DNA from: Hippopus hippopus
Taxonomy: Eukaryota; Mollusca; Bivalvia; Cardiida; Cardiidae
Assembly (NCBI GenBank): GCA_946811185.2
Contig: OX328104.1
Coordinates: forward strand, 48,778,505-48,842,504
Direction: 5' to 3'
DNA length: 64,000 bases
Shown here: positions 33,311-44,268 of the stretch, one piece after another
Layout of the letters: each line of letters opens with the position of its first letter
How positions within the stretch are numbered: the stretch's first letter is position 1
Notes under the pieces: model-generated
Seen by the model: only the letters and a program-made list of their open reading frames with translations
Told to the model about the DNA's origin: nothing
Databases searched by the model: none
Translations under genes and position numbers: made by a program

Positions 33311-33509
33311 CCAAAGATACATGCATTTACAACCTTGAAGAAATAAGTTTTTAAGCACAATGTGGGAAAAGAAGAGAATGCTTGTAACCAGATACTTTCC
33401 CAGATAAAGCTAAGAACTCTTCATCTTTTGAGCGTTTTACAAGAATTTTTACTATTGTACCAGGTAAAATAATATGACAAGAGAGGGCATCTGGGCAAAA
33501 ATTTCTTTT

Positions 33510-33660
33510 CAAAGGTCATGATAAAGTCATTGCACTAGGCTACCACTGAACATTGTTTTGACTGTTCATGTAGAGCACTGGGATAAAAACACCAGGAATG
33601 CATGGGTACAAGTATGATTACCTTGGAAAGTGGCATAACTGAAATATTGAAGGAAATTTT
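33510..33660 (+). mobile_element. Degenerate SINE body and tail
   Basis: ACCACTGAACATTGTTTTGA and CACCAGGAATGCATGGGTAC match the SINE body weakly, ending near ATAACTGAAATATTGAAGG. Confidence 0.4.
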
Positions 33661-33884
33661 ATTAAAAACCATAGAATAATATGTCAGCCTATCACATTAG
33701 GTTCAGGGTGAAGACCCCTTAGGATGAACATGGTCAGCCTTTAAGAGTATACACATCACAGCTCAAGCACTGCATATGTTCAAGAGTGATATAAGCTGTA
33801 GAACTTATTTCACAGTTGATGTAAAATAAACAAGTCCAAGTTAAACACTTTTCCAACCAATACACCAAGCATAGTACTCTTGAT

Positions 33885-34375
33885 TATATACCTGAAAGTT
33901 TTCTGGAGAAAATACTGGCGTCGCACACGGATAAAATATCACATAGGACAGAAAAAAATCTGTATCTACACACTGTGAAATATGGTTCCAAATATGGTAT
34001 GATGACGTTATTAATGAACTAACTCAAAAGCAGAATATGTATATATTCATTTGCAATTTGATTGGTCTAAACTTTACACTGTAATATTCATCCACCATTC
34101 ATAAAAACGAAATTACTGGCTACTACACCATTATTTGTTTTACTTTGCTAACCGTTTTCAAATAAAATGTCAACAATTGCAATAATTTTTCATTGAAAGG
34201 TGTAGGTGTATAATAAAAGCAATATTATGCTGTAGTAACTTTCCTGGCACTAGTATTTGCTTCTCACTGCGGAAAAAAAATGTTGACATTTCGCTCAACC
34301 TTTGGTCTCGCGCGGTATCAAATATACTCACGCGGCTGGAAAGTCACTACAGCACAATATTCTGTATTTCTCCAT
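33885..34375. repeat. Third, diverged copy of the module found at 8.04-8.51 kb
   Basis: It shares GTCGCACACGGATAAAAT, AAAAAATCTGTATCTACACA and the inverted pair ATATTATGCTGTAGTAACTTTCC-like / GGAAAGTCACTACAGCACAATATT-like with the two copies at 8.0-8.5 and 9.77-10.25 kb. It lacks a TRIM. This shows that the module is itself a dispersed hairpin repeat of about 470 bp. Confidence 0.7.
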
Positions 34376-34651
34376 ATGAAACTATTGGAGATCATCAAGG
34401 AAGTGAACATTAAAAACTGAACATAACAATGTAACCTAATGTTTTTATTAATGGCAGAGTTTGAAGATAAATAGATACACATACATTAACAAATAAAACA
34501 ACCTACTTCAATCTTAAGATATCATAACTACATTTCAAACTCACAAATATAATCTCGACATTCAAATGTATTCTTTTCATGTTAAATATACCATTTTCCG
34601 ATTTGTTTCGTATCTTTTCCTTTTCTTTAGATGCTTTCAAAATAATCAGAT

Positions 34652-34815
34652 TTAACCCTTTACCACACAATATAGAATTTTGAGTACCCTGAGAAAAACA
34701 CTGAAGAAAACATTGTTGGAAAAGGAGAAAATGCTGGTAACCAGCATTTTCTCCTTTTTCCCATAATGTTTTCTTCCTTATGAAAGGCAAATTTCATGTT
34801 TTGAGTAACCATTTA
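34652..34815. repeat. A-family copy, right end missing
   Basis: The hairpin is well preserved; the right end is lost after AATTTCATGTTTTGAG. Confidence 0.75.
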
Positions 34816-34933
34816 CTTGTAATCTGCATATAAAAAATTCACATAACTAATTGACGGAGCCTGGAAAAAAAAGCTTCAATAGGCAGTTTACAGTTTCGTA
34901 AATCACATATGAAAAATATCACAGTTTGTTCAT

Positions 34934-35035
34934 TTAAATCCTTTGTTTATAGAAAGTTTTTCCCTGTAAACTCAATTCCTTTTCGTACATTTCAAATTCC
35001 TTTTCAAATAACTGTTTGAGAGCAACTCTTCTCAC
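34934..35035 (-). CDS. CFAP141: CFAP141-like last coding exon
   Basis: After a TATTTCAG acceptor the exon encodes 33 residues and a TAA stop: VRRVALKQLFEKEFEMYEK, then ELSLQGKTFYKQRI. The pattern L-F-E-K-E-x(3)-Y-x(2)-E-L-x(3)-G-K-x-F-Y close to the C-terminus is characteristic of the CFAP141 family as I know it. No canonical AATAAA was seen soon after the stop. The 3' flank runs into the A-family MITE at 34.65-34.82 kb. Confidence 0.75.
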   Translation of the reverse strand: MRRVALKQLFEKEFEMYEKELSLQGKTFYKQRI

Positions 35036-35123
35036 CTGAAATACAAAAAAACAATGCATTTACACATTTATGTAATATCTACACTGATAAATGTGCACAT
35101 GTATGTGAAATTGCAATTTGTGT

Positions 35124-35760
35124 TTAACCCTATACCACACAATACCAAGTTTTGAAAAACCTGAAAAGGAAGGCCTTTGAAAACATTGTGGAAAAGGAGA
35201 AAATACTGTTAACCAGCATTTTCTCTTTTTCTTACAAAGTTTTCTACCCTATTAAAGACAAATATCATGGTTATAGCCCTATGTCACTTGTTGTCTTCAG
35301 TTTGTACGGGTCTAAAATGTTGTCATTTAGTAAAGATTTAATTCTATACAAGACAACAAAATTCCATTGATGAGTGCAAAAATTTACCATCTCTTAATGA
35401 GGAAGGCTTTTGAAGGCAACGTTGGAAAGGGAAAGATGTTGGTAACTTGCAATTTCTCCTTTTTCCACAATGTTTTCTTTCCTTTCAAAGCCAAATATCT
35501 CAGTATTAGCCCCAGATATGTTGTTGTCTGCCAATCCTTTCAATTTGGATGAGTCTAAAATTTTGTTGTTTGATAAGGGAGTTAAATATGCAAAAGGTCA
35601 AGGTTTCACTAACAGTCAATGCAGCTTTTTGGCAGCCATTCTCTTACACAATGGTTCATAACTCTTTCAAAGGTAAATCCTACAATTGTAGCCACATTTT
35701 AGTTCTCATATTCAAACGCTTTGAATTTGGATGAATAAAAAAAAATTGCCATTAAATAAA
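35124..35760. repeat. A-family copies in the CFAP141 intron
   Basis: 35124-35342 and about 35385-35584 are recognisable; 35600-35760 is a degenerate right half. Confidence 0.7.
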
Positions 35761-35795
35761 TAGTGAAGAATACAAAAGGTAATGGTTGCACTTAC

Positions 35796-35925
35796 AGCCA
35801 AGGAAGCTTTAGCTGCCATTCTCATCTCAGATTTGATCAACTCAGCTTCATTCTTGATTCTTTTCTTCCAGCTAGCTTCTTCAAGATTTTCATTCCAAGC
35901 TGCTCTCTGGTTGATGTTCTTTTCC
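35796..35925 (-). CDS. CFAP141: CFAP141 (C1orf189)-like, penultimate exon
   Basis: A CTTTTTCAG acceptor and a GTAAGTG donor bound 130 bases: one completing base and 43 codons (EKNINQRAAW, NENLEEASWKKRIKNEAELI, KSEMRMAAKASLA). It is a charged helical stretch. It joins in phase 0 to the exon at 35.0 kb, giving KASLA then VRRVALKQLFEKE, which resembles the LLMVRQAALHQLFEKE region of the small vertebrate axonemal protein CFAP141. That protein is a microtubule inner protein of motile cilia and flagella. The upstream first exon, which must end with two bases of a split codon, was not located. Confidence 0.75.
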
Positions 35926-36304
35926 CTGAAAAAGGGACAAATAAGTATCAATAGCATTTTAAATCTTTACCTGATGACAGACTTATAGACTTGTCCGATT
36001 GAAAGCACTTGCAAAAAAAGAAATCAGTGTGTCTCAAATGATGGGATATATTTTGTTAGCGTAGAAAACATATCGGACAAATAAAACCAGCATAAAATTA
36101 TAGTCCTTCTACCACAATGGTTTTTAAAGTGCCCTTTCTGAGAGCTTTGAAAAAAGTCTTTGGTTTAGGTTTGAATTAATGAGGAATAATCCATGAATCT
36201 TGCAAAGCTGTCGTTGGGTATAATACGCACATATACATGGAAGAAAAAAAAGCTTCATCAAGAGCTGGTGGTAAAATAGAAAGAAAAAATTTCCAACATA
36301 TCTT

Positions 36305-36745
36305 TTAACTCTTTACCAAACGACAAATTTTTGGGCTGGACCAAATTCAAAGCATCTGCAGACGACAAATTAAATCTTGTTAATATGATTTCTGACTTTG
36401 ATAGGATAGAAAATATTGTGGGAAAAGGAGAAAATGCTGGTTACCAGCATTTTCTCCTTTTCCCACAATGTTTTCTATCAGCTTCTTTCTCAGGGTCGTT
36501 AAAAGTCGGGATTGTGTGGTAAAGAGTTAATAATTGTAATTTTATCTTAATCCTTTAAAACTTAATATTTGTCAAAATTGAAAGCTTTTGCAAACAACAA
36601 ATTCATCATAATTGAAATGATGGAATTTGTCTCTGGGAGAGTAGAAAAAACTTGCCTGAAAAAAGAATAAAATGCAAGTTATTGGTATTTTTTTCTTCTT
36701 CTAGTAATAAATTAATGTTTAAACATGGAATTATATGTTAAAGCC
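36305..36745. repeat. Intact A-family copy and a decayed neighbour
   Basis: 36305-36530 runs from TTAACTCTTTACCAAACGAC to GGTAAAGAGTTAA with a perfect hairpin, one of the best in the window. 36555-36745 is heavily mutated. Confidence 0.85.
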
Positions 36746-37254
36746 CTAAGGGAATACCTGAGTTACTGTTTCAAAACAGTTTTGTGAAAGATAACCGGGT
36801 CAGGACCCCATACATATAGAACATAATTATGATATTACAGTTGTACATTTTCACAATGAAAAGCTGCAATAAATGCAGTGCCTAAAAACTAACTGACCAA
36901 ATATGATGATAGGATTTAAATAGTTCACAATAGTGTGGTACCTGGCAAAGTTTAAAACAGTTAAAATTCAGAAAGAGCAGGTATAAAATGAGCAGGTATA
37001 AAACACCTAAATAAAGCTTATAAACAGTACATTACATTTCAAAATGTTCAAATACAAAATTTAAAATTCTAAATTCTATACCACCCATTACCATCATGTT
37101 CTTATATTTGACTTTGTTTAAATACAATTACACAATATCACCTAGCTAGAAGACTGAACACATGACAGACTGAAGTATCTGACAATTCAAACAGAATGGC
37201 TTCAACCTCGCCTTATACATATGGTACATGAAACGACATTCACAATCTGTATTG

Positions 37255-37641
37255 GTTGAATCATTAAAGTGCTGCATCCAGCATTAGTTGCTTTTGTAGA
37301 TAGGGAAGATCAAGATCAGACTGCACAGAACATGCAATCTGATCTTGGATCTACACTGTCAGGTACTCTGTTAAATATTCAGACCTCAACAACCTTGACA
37401 TAGCAATAATTTGGCTGTTTTTTTCTTTTTTAACCCTTATACTAAGCACAACTCAAGGACCTTTTGCAGACAGATCAAGATCAGACTGCACAGAATGTGT
37501 GGTCTGATCTTCAAACTACACTGTTCCATAAGTAGATACTAGTATTTTTCCCAAATAAAATAACTTTTAAATAGCAAAACTTGGATTTCTTACTATTGGC
37601 TTGAAAGTTTCACTTTACCCATTAAGCAGATTAAGAGTTAA
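37255..37641. repeat. Two D-family copies
   Basis: 37255-37380 shows the core. 37430-37641 is complete from TTAACCCTTATACTAAGC to TAAGCAGATTAAGAGTTAA. Confidence 0.8.
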
Positions 37642-38023
37642 AAAGATCCATTTCATTAATTAAATCATCTGTAGGTTAACCTGTTCAGATACAAGCTAAG
37701 TATAAATGGGAAATACATGTACATGTAAGAGAATTGAATGTAATATGGCCCTTTTTCAGATGGTAAACAAGCAACTGATCAATTTTTCACAATGTTTTCA
37801 AATGCATTCTGATGCAGGTATGTAAAAAGTTCTATTAAAATTGTAAAGGGCTCAGCTGTCGGATGTAATTTAATTTTATTTCCCTATAAAACCACTAGAA
37901 TTTCTGGCAATATCTTATTTATTAAACTTTAACCACTGATCAAAGTTTCTCTTTTTTACCCTCGCTCTGAAGAATTTTGAAAATATTTACATAACTTGAT
38001 TAACAACTAACACTTTTCTGTTT

Positions 38024-38278
38024 TATATGAGACTCGCTGTGTCTTTAATGCATCTCCTTGATGCATTATACCAAGCAAAGTCATCACATAATTATGGATC
38101 CATCAAATCTATTTTGTCTAACAATCGACTATGTCTGGAGGTAGACTGTTCCTTCAACATACAGAAAATTTACAAACAGCAAAAAGTTTCAACCAATGTC
38201 AGCCTCTGCAGACTGACATGGGTTGATACTTTTTGCAGATACATTAGGCCTCCTTTTCACAAAGCATGGCTCATATCT
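38024..38278. repeat. B-family copy, degenerate core
   Basis: The core has lost most of its palindrome (CAGCCTCTGCAGACTGACAT), but the ends and the ATCCATAATTATGTGATGAC-type segment (here reversed) remain. Confidence 0.65.
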
Positions 38279-38280
38279 TT

Positions 38281-38494
38281 TTCACTCTTTCAGCGCCATG
38301 GGAGGAAACAGAGGCTTTTGTCAGTGGCGTAGATCAAAATCAAATTACAGAAAAAGTGCAGTCTGATCTTGGATTTATACCATCAGCTTGTTTGTTCAAG
38401 CCTATAAGATAAAAATCTTGAGATGTTCCAGTGGACTGTATTTTCAGCTACCAAAAGAGGTATGATTAAGTAGATCTGGTGCTGAAAGAGTTAA
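38281..38494. repeat. D-family copy, complete
   Basis: CACTCTTTCAGCGCC to GGTGCTGAAAGAGTTAA; the core is mutated on its left arm. Confidence 0.75.
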
Positions 38495-38547
38495 ACTTTC
38501 ACAACACAAACAATCATGTGTAGAATTAAAATTGGGTATTATGGGCC

Positions 38548-38712
38548 CATATTCATCAAGCACTCTTAAGAATACTTTTGTCTTATTACAGATCCAAAAA
38601 GTAACACAAGTTCTGATTGGCTAACCAAATGGTTTAGCCAATCAGAATGTGTGTTATTTTCAAATTTTGAAATCTTGAGAATAAGACTAAAAATGTTCTT
38701 AAACGCTCAACA
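38548..38712. repeat. CCAAT-box hairpin MITE, copy 1
   Basis: The centre has TCTGATTGGCTAA against TTAGCCAATCAGA, flanked by longer degenerate complementary arms (CACTCTTAAGAATACTTTTG / ATTCTTAAACGCT region). It is about 165 bp. Confidence 0.6.
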
Positions 38713-39025
38713 GTGGCCACAAAATCAAAGCAGGTGTGAAAATTCATTTTAATCTAAATCTTTCCATTTAAAAGTATGGAAAAAAAATTGTGAAGATGAC
38801 AATCTGCTTTTGTGTGGTCAGTCCAAGTGTTAGTTCCTGGCAGAAAAATCAGTTTTAAAATCAGGCAAGAAGTAAACAAAAGATAAAGTGACTTTGCAGG
38901 TTTTAATCAAGTTTTTAAACTAACTTCTCTCCCAGTGACTAACACCGGGACTGCCCATACAATAACAGATTGTTATCTTCACAATGATTTCCATACATTT
39001 AAATGGTATGATTTTTAAAATGAAA

Positions 39026-39280
39026 TGAGCCGTGCTCTGTGAATAGGGAGCTTAATGCATCTGCGAAAAGTATCAACCCAGGTCAGCCTGCGCAGTCCGC
39101 GCAGGCTGACCTGGGCAGAAACTTTTCGGTATTGGTCAATTTTCTGTTTGTCAAAGGACCAGTCTACCTCATGATTAAGTTGGTTATTTAAGAAAGTAGC
39201 TCTTATGGATCCATAATTATGGGCTGGTATCGTGTTTAACGGAGGTGCATTAAGCCCCCTTTTACCAGAGCATGGCTCAA
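39026..39280. repeat. B-family copy with intact core
   Basis: The core is perfect (GTCAGCCTGCGCAGTCCGC and its mirror) and both ends are present (GAGCCGTGCTCTG, CAGAGCATGGCTC). Confidence 0.85.
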
Positions 39281-39789
39281 ATGTATTGTAATACCCATCT
39301 TGTTTATATTGGCTGCTGTTGTTACTTTAGGAATGGTTAGTGAATACAGACCTTAGATTCTAGGGCTCTGTGGTTACTTGGTTTAATTTATACTCAGAAA
39401 ATGATGGTTTGATCTGTTCTAGCAGCTCAAGTTATTTAAGATTGAGAGTGACCTTCAGCAAGACACTGCAGAACCAAAGTCTAGGTACTGGTAAAACTTA
39501 GTAGTCTGTAGTCCCTATTGGTAAACCAATATACATGTATAACTAAGAAAACAAGATAGACAACCATGGTGTGAGGTTTATTCAATATTCCCACAATGGA
39601 AAAGTTTATGGAACATGTCACTGATCTCTAACAACAGTAGAGTAATGAAATAAGAGGTTCAAGCCAGCAATTTCTGTGGAGCTATATTATTCCAGAAGAC
39701 AATGATATATACCAATGTCTGACAGCCGGAAAACTTTCCTCAGCACTTATAGACAAAAACCAGTAATTAATGCATTCCTTCCCCTATAC

Positions 39790-39903
39790 CTCTTTTGTTT
39801 GTTTGTATTAGAGTTTAATGCCGTTTTAACAGCTAACATGATATCATGACGGTCAGTGTACCTATGCATGTGTTTCCTGGCTTTCTCATACCAGTGCTAA
39901 CAC
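39790..39903 (-). mobile_element. SINE tail fragment, minus strand
   Basis: Minus-strand GGTATGAGAAAGCCAGGAAA and AACGGCATTAAACTCTAATA, then ACAAACAAAC, correspond to the SINE 3' tail. Confidence 0.55.
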
Positions 39904-39904
39904 A

Positions 39905-40050
39905 ACTAGTAACCAGCATTTTCTCCATTTCCCAAAATGTTTTCTACCCAATCAAAGACAAATCCAATCAGTTGAGAGAAATTTAAATGTTGTCTGGAAA
40001 TGCCTTGAATTCAGACCAGTCTATAATTATATAGTTGGTAAAGAGTTGAC
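39905..40050. repeat. Right half of an A-family copy
   Basis: It begins at the loop (GTAACCAGCATTTTCTCC) and ends GGTAAAGAGTTGAC. Confidence 0.65.
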
Positions 40051-40194
40051 AATTATCAGGCATTTTTTTTCCCAAAGGAAATTTGTATGGTCCCTTTGAA
40101 TGAAAAAATCTTTTGATACCTAGGAAATAGAAAAAAGTTGAATATTAACTGAACTGGACAATTCTCATTTTCCACTTTAGTAGACTGGTTGGAT

Positions 40195-40402
40195 GATTAA
40201 TTAAGTAGTGTTTTACATCCCTTTCATCATTATTTCAGTAATATCATGACAACTGTTCATGTATGTCTATGAATTCACCAGAACTAGCTATAGGACTCTG
40301 GAGTATCTTGTCCAAGGAGACTGCCATAAAAAACCCAGTGCTTCAAGTGAGGACTGAAATTTGGGCCTCAAGATTACACTCTACCAGTGTGCAAAGCAGG
40401 TA
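40195..40402 (-). mobile_element. Degenerate SINE of the second type, minus strand
   Basis: On the minus strand a decayed head (ACCTGCTTTGCACACTGGTA) is followed by CAGTCTCCTTGGACAAGATA and a tail with CATGATATTACTGAAATAAT. It ends near TAAAACACTACTTAATTAAT. Confidence 0.55.
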
Positions 40403-40508
40403 AAAGTGCAATAATAATGGTTGATGGTAGCTAATGGATCTTCATTCAAAACCCTCAAAGATATTTCAAAAATTGATCTTCATCCTTCCACCTTTAAAGC
40501 AATTACAG

Positions 40509-40722
40509 TATTAATCCTGAGGCTGTTAAATAAGTGAAATGAAACTTTCAAGCTGGTATTATAAACCAAATGCTGCTGTTTAAAAGGGTTTTTTTTTTTT
40601 TTTTTAAGAAAAATAACTCCTTATCAGACAGTGTAGATCCAAGGTCAGATTGTGCAGTCTGATCTTGATCTGCACTGTCCGCAAAAGGTCCTTGAGTTGC
40701 CCTTAGCAGCCTAGGGGTTAAC
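40509..40722. repeat. D-family copy
   Basis: GACAGTGTAGATCCAAGGTC and GTGCAGTCTGATCTTGATCT form the hairpin with a shortened left arm; GCAGCCTAGGGGTTAA ends it. It contains a T run. Confidence 0.75.
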
Positions 40723-40989
40723 TGTGTAATTATTTTTAGACCTACCAAAAAGTATTACAAGTTACACAAAGGACAAACATTTTCAGAAAAGGAAAAGTAA
40801 CTCTTTTGCTATATAGTATAGAAAACATCATGGGAAAAAGAAGCAATGGATTGTTACAGAAATTGCTTCTTTCCCCACAATGTTTTCAACAGGAATCAAT
40901 TACAACCGCATAAAAAAGTGTATTTGTGCATTAATGGGCTAGAGGCTTTAGGTAGCCCTGAGTATTTGAAGCACAAAGAGAAGATCATA

Positions 40990-41266
40990 ATGAGTAGCAC
41001 TCTAGCAAAAGGGTGTTTAATGCATCTCCATGATGCAATATTTCAAGCAAGTGATCACATAGTAATGGATCCATAAAATCCATTTGTCTAACAACCAACT
41101 GAATCATGAGGCAGAATGGTCTTTAGACCCACACAAAAGTTACCAATGACAAAAAGTTTCAATCCATGTCAGTTTATCTGGACTGAGCAGCCTAACATGG
41201 GTCTATACTTTTTGTAGATGCATTTAAACCCCTTTTCACAAAGTACTACTCTAATATTTTTTAACC
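40990..41266. repeat. B-family copy, degenerate
   Basis: TGAGTAGCACTCTAGCAAAA starts it and CTTTTCACAAAGTACTACTC ends it; the core is diverged. Confidence 0.6.
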
Positions 41267-41571
41267 AAGTTTTATCTTGCACCCCTTTCATTCATAGTTT
41301 CCATGGTTAACACCTGTGATTAAAACGAACTTGGGCAAAACAATAAAGATGCTTCACTTGCTCTAAGAAACTTGAGTAAAGTTAAATATTATCATCCTAC
41401 AAACAGCTCAAGTATTTCACTATGTGTGTTCTATAAATCAAGCCTGTGCAAATATGGAGTGTTAAACAAAGAAATAAATCTTCCAAATGTGCTTTAAAGT
41501 ACTCTTATCTCTCAATAATACACATTTACTCATGTTTTCAATTCATACCTGAAATTTTCAGAATACATATA

Positions 41572-41836
41572 AGAGCCATGATCTGTCAAAAGGGGGCTTA
41601 ATGCATCTGCAAAAAATATCAACCCATATCAGCCAGCACAGTCGCGCAGACTGACATGGGTGAAATTTTTGCAATTTGTAGATTTTCTGCATGTCAATGG
41701 ATCAGCCTACCTCTCAATTCATTTGGTTGTTGGACAAAATTGATTTTATGGACCAATAATTATATTATGCCTTGCCTGGTACGATTAATCACCATGATGC
41801 ATTAAACCTCCTTTTCACAGAGCATGGCTCATATCT
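41572..41836. repeat. B-family copy
   Basis: Ends GAGCCATGATCTGTC and CAGAGCATGGCTC; the core CAGCCAGCACAGTCGCGCAG is partly decayed. Confidence 0.75.
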
Positions 41837-42585
41837 AAGTGCTTTTGAATTCTTTTTAAAAACAGCAACAAAAACAATCTAAGTTGTTTAACCCATTATT
41901 GCACAGATAAAATTTTCATGCCATGTCAGTTAATAGTTGAAAGTGTTGACCTAATTGATGAAAAGCCTGAAGGCAATAAACCTGAAGGCAATCAAAGAAA
42001 AGTTTCATAACTGAATTAATCCTGTCACCTTCTACAATTTCGACCCGATAACAGGGTGCCATATATTTTTTTTGATATCCGTCAGTTGGTCACGTGACCA
42101 TGAAGTGCGCACCAGCTAACTGGGACTATTTTCAACCAAGTGTCTTCCTGCCGTAATGAATCAATCAATCGCTAGCAAATACTTTTGCTCGTTTAATTAA
42201 TAGTCTGTTATGTTAAAACACATGGTCTTCTTCGCCACAATATTTTTCTGCGGATATATGTCACGTCTAATAATTATGACATAGACAATATCATTCATGA
42301 CGTCATTATTGAAGCTGCATATCCAGAGTTCTTCCTTTTTTAAAGTTTCTCATAGATCTAGTGAGAAAGATGTCAATATGTGCCTTATTTCGAGCGAAAT
42401 GTTCAATTTAGTCGGATTTTGGATTATAATTGAGAAAAGGGATAAATAAAATAGACAGTTGGTGTCTTGGATTGGAAAAGTCTATCAAGTTCGGCTCCGG
42501 AAATTTTTTAAAGGTACGGTCTTTATAAATGTTTTTCTTTTTCCGTTTGTTTGTTTTGTTCCGTTAAAGTGAGTGACAAGATAAA
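41837..42585. other. No gene seen
   Basis: AT-rich spacer between the B copy and the hairpin at 42.6 kb. The half arm at 42459 belongs to that hairpin family. Confidence 0.5.
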
Positions 42586-42730
42586 TAGAATAGATGTCTA
42601 GTGTCTTGGATGGGTTAAGTTTATTGGGCTCGGCTCCAAAATTTATCCGGTTCGCCTTCGGCTCACCAGACAAATTCCTCCGCCTTGCCCGATAAACTTA
42701 ACCCATCCAAGACACCAACCATCTATTCTC
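42586..42730. repeat. Hairpin with about 40-bp arms, GC-rich loop
   Basis: GTGTCTTGGATGGGTTAAGT pairs with ACTTAACCCATCCAAGACAC, and the arms extend outward through GAATAGATG / CATCTATTC. The loop contains TTCGCCTTCGGCTCACC. A related half arm (GTTGGTGTCTTGGATTGG) lies at 42459. Confidence 0.8.
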
Positions 42731-42839
42731 TATAACCTGGATCATTTGAAAGTCAGTTTATATTTTTTCTGTAAATTGTGTTTGGTTAGATTCTTTTTTT
42801 GTAACAAACAACAATCTTATTAAGGCTAACAATACTAAA

Positions 42840-43878
42840 ACAAGAGCGGCAAATTGTCGCAAGATACCCCCGTCCCATCGCCAGTTGTCGAGGGGGTATA
42901 ATAATCGTAAAGGGCAGGTAATGCAACAAACATATTTACCAAGTCTCAAGTCAATTTGACTTGAGGTGACAAAGTTCCGTTCCGGACAAGCAAGAAATAC
43001 TGTAAAAATGAAGATCAAAGTGGAATTACTCAAAATCCGCGCTAGGTAGAGTTATTGTTCTTGCGCACTGTACTCCATAATATTGCAACAAACATGTATA
43101 CCATGTTTGAAGTCGTTCTGACTTGAGATGACAAAATTATATTCCGGACAAGCACTAAATCCTGTAAAAATGACGATCAAAGGGAAATAACTCAAAGACA
43201 GCAAGAGGTAGAGTTACAATTCTTTCGCGCTGCACTTCCAAATATTGCAACAAATAAGCATACAATATTTCAAGTCATTCCTACTTAGGATGACAAAGTT
43301 TTGCTCCGGACAAGCAAGAAATGCTATAAAAATGAAGATCAAAGGGGGAATAACTCAAAATTCTTGCTAGGAGGAGTTATGGTTTTTGTGCACTGCACTC
43401 CGTAATTTTTCACAATCATGCATACCAAATTTGAAGATGTTCAGACTAGAGATGACAAAGTTATATTCCAGACAAGCAGAAAATGCTGTAAAAATGACAA
43501 TCAAAGGGAAATAACTCAAAGACAGCATGAGGTAGAGTTATGGTTCTTTCGCACTGCACTCCGTATTATTGCAACAAACACAAATGTCAAGTTTCAAGTC
43601 AATCGGACTGGAGATGACAAAGTTATGCTCCGGACAAGCAGAAAATGCTGTAAAAATGACGATCAAAGGGAAATAACTCAAAGACAGCACAAGGTAGAGT
43701 TATGGTTCTTTCGCACTGCACTCCGTATTATTGCAACAAACACAAATGCCATGTTTCAAGTCAATCCGACTGGAGATGACAAAGTTATGCTCCGGACAAA
43801 GAACTGGACGCCGCCCGCCTGCCCATACGCCATGGGTGATCCCATAATACGTCCCATCTTCGACGGGCGTATATATAG
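42840..43878 (+). mobile_element. Helentron-like non-autonomous element 3
   Basis: It starts ACAAGAGCGGC and shows a hairpin of ATACCCCC against GGGGGTAT over 42864-42902. A 162-bp array follows, then GGACGCCGCCCGCC and a terminal hairpin of ATACGTCCC against GGGCGTAT. It shares the ACAAGA start and the hairpin-then-TA-rich end with elements 1 and 2. Confidence 0.6.
42915..43800 (+). repeat. 162-bp tandem array, five to six units
   Basis: ATTGCAACAAA-type anchors lie at 43082, 43244, 43568 and 43730, with a diverged one between 43244 and 43568: all are multiples of 162. Units contain AAGTCAATCCGACTGGAGAT, GACAAAGTTATGCTCCGGAC and GATCAAAGGGAAATAACTC. Because 162 equals 54 codons, one frame stays open for 167 codons as a repeated peptide. 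This is most likely a period coincidence, not a gene. Confidence 0.9.
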
Positions 43879-44268
43879 AAATAAAATATCAACACAAATA
43901 CTCAGTCATATTTTGCACTAGTTAAAAAGTGTGGCTGTATTACTTTGCTGGTGCAATCATCTAAATGTTGCTGAAATTAATGGTGTAACAGAGAAAAAAA
44001 AATACACGTAGCTGTAAGTATAGTGCACATGTGCTTTAAAAAAGGTCCTGCAATTAAAGCTCTATCGTTTAGATCGTGTCGAATTAGGAGTAGAATTAGA
44101 CTGGGCTGCTGAAAAAAATCTTAATTTGAATAAAATGCATATATGTCTGTCAGTTTCAACAACTTTTAAATTTCTTAACAGTAACTAAGAAGCACAATTT
44201 ATATCATTGCCTTTTCCTATTAAAGTCTTATTCAGCATAAGACTTGTTACCATGTTACCTGATACATT

